A stretch of DNA of 18,780 bases from Limnohabitans sp. (GTDB taxonomy: Bacteria > Pseudomonadota > Gammaproteobacteria > Burkholderiales > Burkholderiaceae_C): positions 1 through 18,780 of the forward strand of contig JALQUL010000341.1 in the NCBI GenBank assembly GCA_023260735.1. Reading direction: 5' to 3'. The notes beneath the pieces were generated by a model that was not told the origin of the DNA, ran no database searches, and saw only the letters and a program-made list of their open reading frames with translations. Shown piece by piece: positions 14,695-18,780 of this stretch (the first letter of the stretch is position 1; every line of letters starts with the position of its first letter). The position numbers were made by a program, and so were the translations under genes.

Positions 14695-15107
14695 GTGTAT
14701 AAAAAGCTAAATGCAAACCACCAAACAACTGCAAAACAGGTTCAGATGTTGCCCGGTTTTTAGGAGTAATGAAAGACAGTTGTGAAAACCAATAAGAAAC
14801 TATTACGTCAATCGAAACCAAACATTGAGTAAGCGATTGGAGGCACTATTTAAAGAACGCAACAGGAACTCTAACCACATTAAAAGTGCCAACTTGGGTG
14901 GCCTACTTGAATTGTTTTACCTCAGTCAATAGCTTACGGACAAAAACAACAATATAGGCCATTTAATATTTACAAGCCCGTGCAGTATATGCGGTTAAAT
15001 GTTTTACTAAAGACTTCTTTAGTAGCAGATGATTAAATTGGCTTACAGGAAAAAATCATTGGTTTATCCCTGATAATTCAATTCTTAATTTTACTCCTAA
15101 GCCACCT
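14695..15107. other. gene-less stretch between the radical SAM and chromate-transporter genes
   Basis: These 413 bases between divergent genes contain no ORF of note. The only clear structure is a perfect hairpin TACTAAAG-ACTT-CTTTAGTA (15005-15024), about 83 bp before the chromate-transporter start and without a T-run, so it is not a normal terminator. It could lie in that gene's leader. No strong promoter hexamer pair was found by eye. Confidence 0.45.
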
Positions 15108-15683
15108 GTGTCACAAGTTCAAACTAATCACCCTCACAATCTAAGGGCTCTTTTTTGGGCATTAACCACACTTTCACTACAAGGCTTTGGAGGTGTTTTA
15201 CCTGTTGCCCAAAGAGTTTTAGTCGAACAAAAAAAATGGCTTACACCAGAACAATTTGTAGAGGAATGGGCAATTGCGCAAATCATGCCGGGTCCTAATG
15301 TGGTTAATTTAACCATGATGATCGGTCATCGGTTTTTTGGCTTTAAAGGGGCTATTACTGCTTTGGCCGGCATGTTAATTATTCCCACCCTAGTGGTAGT
15401 ATTAATCGCTGTTCTTTATACGCAACTACTTGATTACCCTGCTGCCATTGGTGCTTTAAAGGGAATGGGTGCAGTGTCAGCTGGACTCATTATTGCGACT
15501 GGTTTAAAACTACTTAAAACGCTTAAAAGTAACCCTGTTGGGCTTGTTATGTCCTTGGGTTTAGCGCTCGCTTGTTTTATGAGTGTCGCCATTTTTCATT
15601 TTCCTTTAGGTTGGGTTATTTTAATTTTAGGCGCTCTTGCTTGGCGCTGGTGTTATGTACAAATTCAAAAAGCACAAGCCTAA
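15108..15683 (+). CDS. chromate transporter, N-terminal-type half (short-chain ChrA)
   Basis: This 191-aa membrane protein of the CHR family is one half of a split transporter; the full-length ChrA fuses two such halves. It shows the family's LQGFGGVLPVAQRVLVEQKK segment (about 24-43), then WLTPEQFVEEWAIAQIMPGPNV (44-65) with the conserved PGPN, followed by four or so hydrophobic segments to the end. The start is GTG 15108: no ATG/GTG/TTG lies in frame upstream before the stop at 15030-15032, and no Shine-Dalgarno precedes it. The partner half begins 27 bp downstream in the same direction. Such pairs export chromate in characterised cases, but many members have unknown anions as substrate. 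No chrB or other chromate-resistance gene is adjacent. Confidence 0.9.
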   Translation: MSQVQTNHPHNLRALFWALTTLSLQGFGGVLPVAQRVLVEQKKWLTPEQFVEEWAIAQIMPGPNVVNLTMMIGHRFFGFKGAITALAGMLIIPTLVVVLIAVLYTQLLDYPAAIGALKGMGAVSAGLIIATGLKLLKTLKSNPVGLVMSLGLALACFMSVAIFHFPLGWVILILGALAWRWCYVQIQKAQA

Positions 15684-15710
15684 ATTGCATTACACCGTTT
15701 ATTATTTTTT

Positions 15711-16286
15711 ATGACTATCCATTTAATCGCTGCTAATTGGCTTGAACTTTTTAGCCAATACCTTTTGTTATCTCTACTTTCTGTAGGAGGAGCGATTTCG
15801 ACAGTTCCCGAAATGCATCGGTTTTTAGTCTCCGAAAATCATTGGCTAACTGAGTCGCAGTTTTATGCTTCTATTTCGATTGCTCAAGCCGCCCCAGGAC
15901 CGAATGTTTTATTTGTTGGTTTAATGGGCTGGACGGTAGGAATGAATGCAGGAGGTTATTGGCTGGCACCCTTGGGCTTATTAGTGACTATGCTAGGCAT
16001 TATGTTGCCTAGTAGCACCATCACTTACTGGGCTGCTAGATGGGCGCATCAGAACAATGAAAAAATAATGGTGCGCAGTTTTAAACAAGGCATGGCACCG
16101 GTGGTCATGGGACTTTTGTTTGCTACTGGTTGGGTACTTTCAAGCCCTAACGGTATTTTTAGTAGCCATTGGCCATTATGGTTATTAACCTGTTGCAGTG
16201 CACTTGTGGTGTGGCTTAGCAACTTTCATATGCTGGTACTTTTAGCAATTGGTGCCTTGATAGGTGCAATGGGATGGTTAGGTTAA
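15711..16286 (+). CDS. chromate transporter, C-terminal-type half (short-chain ChrA)
   Basis: This is the second half, also 191 aa. It has the matching motif LLSVGGAISTVPEMHRFLVS (about 20-39), then WLTESQFYASISIAQAAPGPNV (42-63) with the same PGPN, and about five or six hydrophobic segments including APLGLLVTMLGIMLP and HMLVLLAIGALIGAMGWL at the C-terminus. Paired short CHR proteins insert with opposite topologies and work together, so these two genes should be translated from one message. The gap is 27 bp. The ATG at 15711 follows a T-rich stretch with no clear Shine-Dalgarno. A strong terminator follows 140 bp later. Confidence 0.9.
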   Translation: MTIHLIAANWLELFSQYLLLSLLSVGGAISTVPEMHRFLVSENHWLTESQFYASISIAQAAPGPNVLFVGLMGWTVGMNAGGYWLAPLGLLVTMLGIMLPSSTITYWAARWAHQNNEKIMVRSFKQGMAPVVMGLLFATGWVLSSPNGIFSSHWPLWLLTCCSALVVWLSNFHMLVLLAIGALIGAMGWLG

Positions 16287-16427
16287 ACAAAAAATGATGC
16301 ACTTGGTGCTAGAGCAAAAGCTTGAGTCCAGCAAGGCTTCCTATTAGCTTAAGGCGATGAGCTTAACGGAACCATTAGGCCAATGAAACCACTGAAATAG
16401 TTATTTGCTAAAAGTTGTGGCTTTGCC

Positions 16428-16466
16428 CTATTCTTGTGTGCAAACAACACACAAGAATAGATTTTT
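16428..16466 (+). terminator. terminator after the chromate-transporter pair
   Basis: CTATTCTTGTGTG (16428-16440) pairs perfectly over 13 bp with CACACAAGAATAG (16448-16460) around a CAAACAA loop, followed by ATTTTTAC on the plus strand. The region between the transporter stop and this stem (16287-16427) holds nothing I recognise. Confidence 0.85.
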
Positions 16467-16486
16467 ACAACAGACTGTACAGAAAA

Positions 16487-16834
16487 TTACTTTGGATTTT
16501 CAAAGAAAATATAATTGCCTGCGTAATCACTTATTTCAAAATACACTTTTTTCTCGTTGGAGTCGGCAATCATATTAAGGTTTTCATCTAACACACCGTA
16601 TCCGAAACGATAAGGACGTGGCTTACCATCTTCTGTACCCATGGCAGTGCTTAATTTGTCAATTTTCACAAACCGGCGGGCCACTTTATCACCAGCGTAA
16701 AATTCTAAAACACCGTTGGTACCCGTCCAGTTTTGTACACTACGACTGATTGAATTTTGTTGCTCTTGAGTACATGAAACGGCTAATAATGCCAAACTCA
16801 GTACTGACAAAGCTGAAAAAAATGATCGCTTCAT
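16487..16834 (-). CDS. small lipoprotein of unknown function
   Basis: From ATG 16834 this is a 115-aa protein with a short basic N-terminus (MKRSFF), a hydrophobic stretch and a lipobox ending ALLAVSC (Cys21), so it should be lipidated and membrane anchored. Mature residues include GVLEFYAGDKVARRFVKIDK and GKPRPYRFGYGVLDENLNMI, a compact beta-rich look. An ATG five codons upstream (16849) is in frame, but the GAAGG that would serve as Shine-Dalgarno for the 16834 start lies within and just after that first ATG, so the downstream start is preferred. It is 48 bp behind the rlmB fragment on the same strand and probably co-transcribed with it. I do not recognise the family. Confidence 0.82.
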   Translation of the reverse strand: MKRSFFSALSVLSLALLAVSCTQEQQNSISRSVQNWTGTNGVLEFYAGDKVARRFVKIDKLSTAMGTEDGKPRPYRFGYGVLDENLNMIADSNEKKVYFEISDYAGNYIFFENPK

Positions 16835-16882
16835 AAATGGAACCTTCATAAAAAGAAAAACTAAAGTGGTACAGCTAAAGTT

Positions 16883-17413
16883 TTAAACCACTTTATTGGT
16901 TGATTTTGCCAATGCTTGTCGTTGACGTACTGCCTCGTACAAACAGACTCCGCTTGCTACCGAAACATTTAAACTTTCAACCCCGCCCAACATAGGAATA
17001 CTGACGAGTTGGTCACAGTTTTTAGCAGTTAATTGACGCATACCTGTACCCTCGGCACCTAAAACAAGGGCGACTGGACCAGTTAAATCCACATCATATA
17101 TAGAATGCTCGGCAGTATCGCTAGTGCCAATTACCCAAATACCACACTCTTGTAACTCTTTAATAGTACGCGATAAATTAGTAACCATAAAATAAGGGAT
17201 GGTATCGGCGGCACCACTAGCCACTTTAGCAACGGTTGCATTGACTCCTACCGCATGATCTTTAGGAGCCACAACAGCATGTACACCTGCACCATCGGCC
17301 ACACGCAAGCAAGCACCTAAATTATGTGGGTCGGTAACGCTATCGAGCAACAAAAATAGAGGGTTGGCCCAAGCACCTTGGGGCTCTGGTTCAACACCAC
17401 ACCAAAGAAACAA
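16883..17413 (-). CDS. rlmB: 23S rRNA 2'-O-methyltransferase RlmB, 5'-truncated at a junction
   Basis: The sequence matches the SPOUT methyltransferase domain of RlmB (TrmH family), which methylates the ribose of G2251 in 23S rRNA. Visible are motif 1 (DPHNLGACLRVADGAG, then NATVAKVASGAAD), motif 2 (LVLGAEGTGMRQL) and the knotted SAM-binding motif 3 (SIPMLGGVESLNVSVASGVC, then YEAVRQR). In E. coli RlmB the block LDGVTDPHN starts near residue 100; here it starts near residue 23, so about 75-80 residues, the N-terminal RNA-binding domain, are missing. The apparent ATG at 17411-17413 is an accident of the join, not a real start. Upstream of it the sequence switches to a phage-like gene on the other strand. 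The C-terminal part is intact with a normal stop. Confidence 0.92.
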   Translation of the reverse strand: MFLWCGVEPEPQGAWANPLFLLLDSVTDPHNLGACLRVADGAGVHAVVAPKDHAVGVNATVAKVASGAADTIPYFMVTNLSRTIKELQECGIWVIGTSDTAEHSIYDVDLTGPVALVLGAEGTGMRQLTAKNCDQLVSIPMLGGVESLNVSVASGVCLYEAVRQRQALAKSTNKVV

Positions 17414-17415
17414 AT
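17395..17415. other. junction of bacterial rlmB with phage-like sequence
   Basis: RlmB-like coding sequence on the minus strand is recognisable to about 17400, and phage-like coding sequence on the plus strand to about 17409. Both genes are cut at the same place, each lacking its 5' end, and no direct repeat, integrase or insertion-sequence end is visible. The exact base cannot be fixed by eye. Confidence 0.75.
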
Positions 17416-18780
17416 CATTTCTTAACTATGTAGAAGAACTTAAGAAGAAGGGGTTGAGTGAGACAGAAATCGCCAAAGGCGTTGGTATGTCAACAACACA
17501 ACTTCGTGCTATTAAGTCCATAGCTAAAGATGAGGTTAGAAAGGCTGAAGCTTCTCAAGCATTACGTTTGCAGGAAAAAGGCCTATCTAATGTTGCAATT
17601 GCTGAAAAGATGGGACTTGCTGGCGAATCTTCAGTTCGTGCACTGCTCGACCCAGCTCTTCAAGAGCGACGCGACATCACAACAACCACAGCTAACATGT
17701 TAAAAGAACAAGTAGCTAAGCATAAATATCTCGATGTTGGTAAAGGTACTGAACAATATATCGGTATCAGTGAAACAAAACTTAAAACCGCAATTGAGGC
17801 TTTGAAAGAAGAAGGATACCGAGTAGACTCTATTAAGATTCCACAAGCTGGAACAAATGAGATGACTCGTTATAAAATTCTATCTGCACCAGGAACAACA
17901 TACTCTGAAGTTGTAAAGAATAAAGAAAAAATTACTTTTTACGGCAAACCTCAGATGTATAGTAATGATGGTGGTAGAACTTTCTTCGGGCTCAGAGCTC
18001 CAACCAATGTGAGTTCTAAAAAGATTGAGATTGCATATGCTGAAGACGGTGGAACTCTAAAAGACGGTGTTATCGAACTACGACCAGGCGCTAAAGACTT
18101 AGACCTTGGAAAAGCTCGATACGCTCAGGTTAGAATCGCTGTTGATGGTACGCATTATCTTAAAGGTATGGCTGTTTACGCTAACGATCTTCCAGATGGC
18201 GTTGATATTAGATTTAACACTAACAAATCTAAGAAAGAAGCACCTTCTAAACTTTCGGTTATGAAAGAAATGAAGAGTGATCCTGACAACCCGTTCGGAG
18301 CCGTTATTAAACCTGGTGGCCAAAGAGGAGCTCTAAACATAATTAGTGAAGAGGGTGACTGGTATAATTGGTCTGGAAAACTCTCATCGCAGATGTTGTC
18401 CAAGCAACCACCAAGTTTAGCCAAGAAACAACTAGACATCACGTATGATATCAAGCGAAACGAATTCGATGATATTATGCAGTTAACAAACCCTACAGTT
18501 CGAAAGAAACTTTTAGAATCATTTGCAGACGATGCTGACGCATCCGCTGTTCACTTGAAAGCTATCGGTCTCCCTAGAACAAAGAGTCACGTTATTCTTC
18601 CATTTCCTAAGATGAAAGAGAATGAAGTTTACGCTCCACAATTTAATGATGGAGAAAAAGTCGTTCTTATTCGCCACCCACATGGTGGAATCTTTGAAAT
18701 TCCAGAACTAACCGGTAACAATAAAAACCGTGATGCTAGAAGTATTCTTGGTCGTGCCACAGATGCAATGGGTATAAATC
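17409..18780 (+). CDS. phage-like protein with N-terminal HTH modules, both ends missing
   Basis: An open frame of about 457 codons runs from the junction to the window edge with no stop; it also stays open back into the rlmB antisense, so no start can be named. Residues about 3-75 hold two helix-turn-helix-like units (LKKKGLSETEIAKGVGMSTT and LQEKGLSNVAIAEKMGLAGE). A winged-helix-like part follows (NMLKEQVAKHKYLDVGKGTE, then SETKLKTAIEALKEEGYRVD). After about residue 160 comes a different region with DGGRTFFGL, VDGTHYLKGMAVYANDLPDG, SDPDNPFGAV, EEGDWYNWSGKLSSQMLSKQ, NPTVRKKLLESFADDADASA, and VLIRHPHGGIFEIPEL. This resembles a conserved protein of tailed phages and prophages as I recall them; its role is not known to me. 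Lysine codons are an even AAA/AAG mix, unlike the AAA-dominated upstream genes. Confidence 0.75.

Noticed and set aside
18099..18454. Two minus-strand ORFs within the phage-like region
   Set aside because: The plus frame is open for 457 codons with conserved-looking protein sequence; the minus ORFs are low-complexity shadows.

Overview
The window looks like a chromosomal segment of a low-GC betaproteobacterium, most likely Burkholderiales. The rlmB, gshA, ygiQ and acyl-CoA genes have a betaproteobacterial flavour, both tRNA genes encode their CCA ends, and coding DNA is around 40% GC by eye. The last ~1.4 kb is different: it is a tailed-phage-like gene joined head-on to a broken rlmB. I read that join as a contig chimera or a genuine insertion breakpoint.

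Layout. Positions 1-488 (minus) hold a partial secreted protein of unknown function. It is followed by a palindrome-rich intergenic stretch, a glutathione S-transferase gene and an atypical SDR/NAD-binding gene (both minus). From 2754 to 7787 (plus) there is a coherent acyl-CoA catabolic block: a double-domain 3-hydroxyacyl-CoA dehydrogenase, a Crp/Fnr-family regulator, an aminoglycoside-phosphotransferase-like kinase and an acyl-CoA dehydrogenase. A convergent LuxR-type regulator with an intact acyl-homoserine-lactone pocket signature lies at 7925-8668 (minus), with no synthase gene nearby. Then come tRNA-Arg(TCT) and tRNA-Pro(TGG) on the minus strand, a short alpha-methylacyl-CoA racemase-like CaiB/BaiF protein (plus), gshA (plus), a YgiQ-type radical SAM gene (minus), a split two-gene chromate transporter (plus), a small lipoprotein and the 3' part of rlmB (both minus), and the phage-like ORF (plus, running off the window).

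How the genes work together. The most interesting unit is kinase + acyl-CoA dehydrogenase + 3-hydroxyacyl-CoA dehydrogenase. It is the split, bacterial counterpart of the fused kinase-ACAD architecture of ACAD10/ACAD11 and of LvaA/LvaC of the levulinate pathway. That makes this locus a candidate for 4-hydroxyacyl-CoA to 3-hydroxyacyl-CoA conversion followed by beta-oxidation. The kinase-ACAD pair has a perfect FNR-type box (TTGAT-N4-ATCAA) in its promoter region and sits directly behind a Crp/Fnr-family gene. That regulator's recognition helix does not match the FNR pattern.

Almost every transcription unit ends in a clear stem-loop plus T-run terminator, so unit boundaries are well supported. 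Many starts lack a visible Shine-Dalgarno sequence, so some start codons are less certain.
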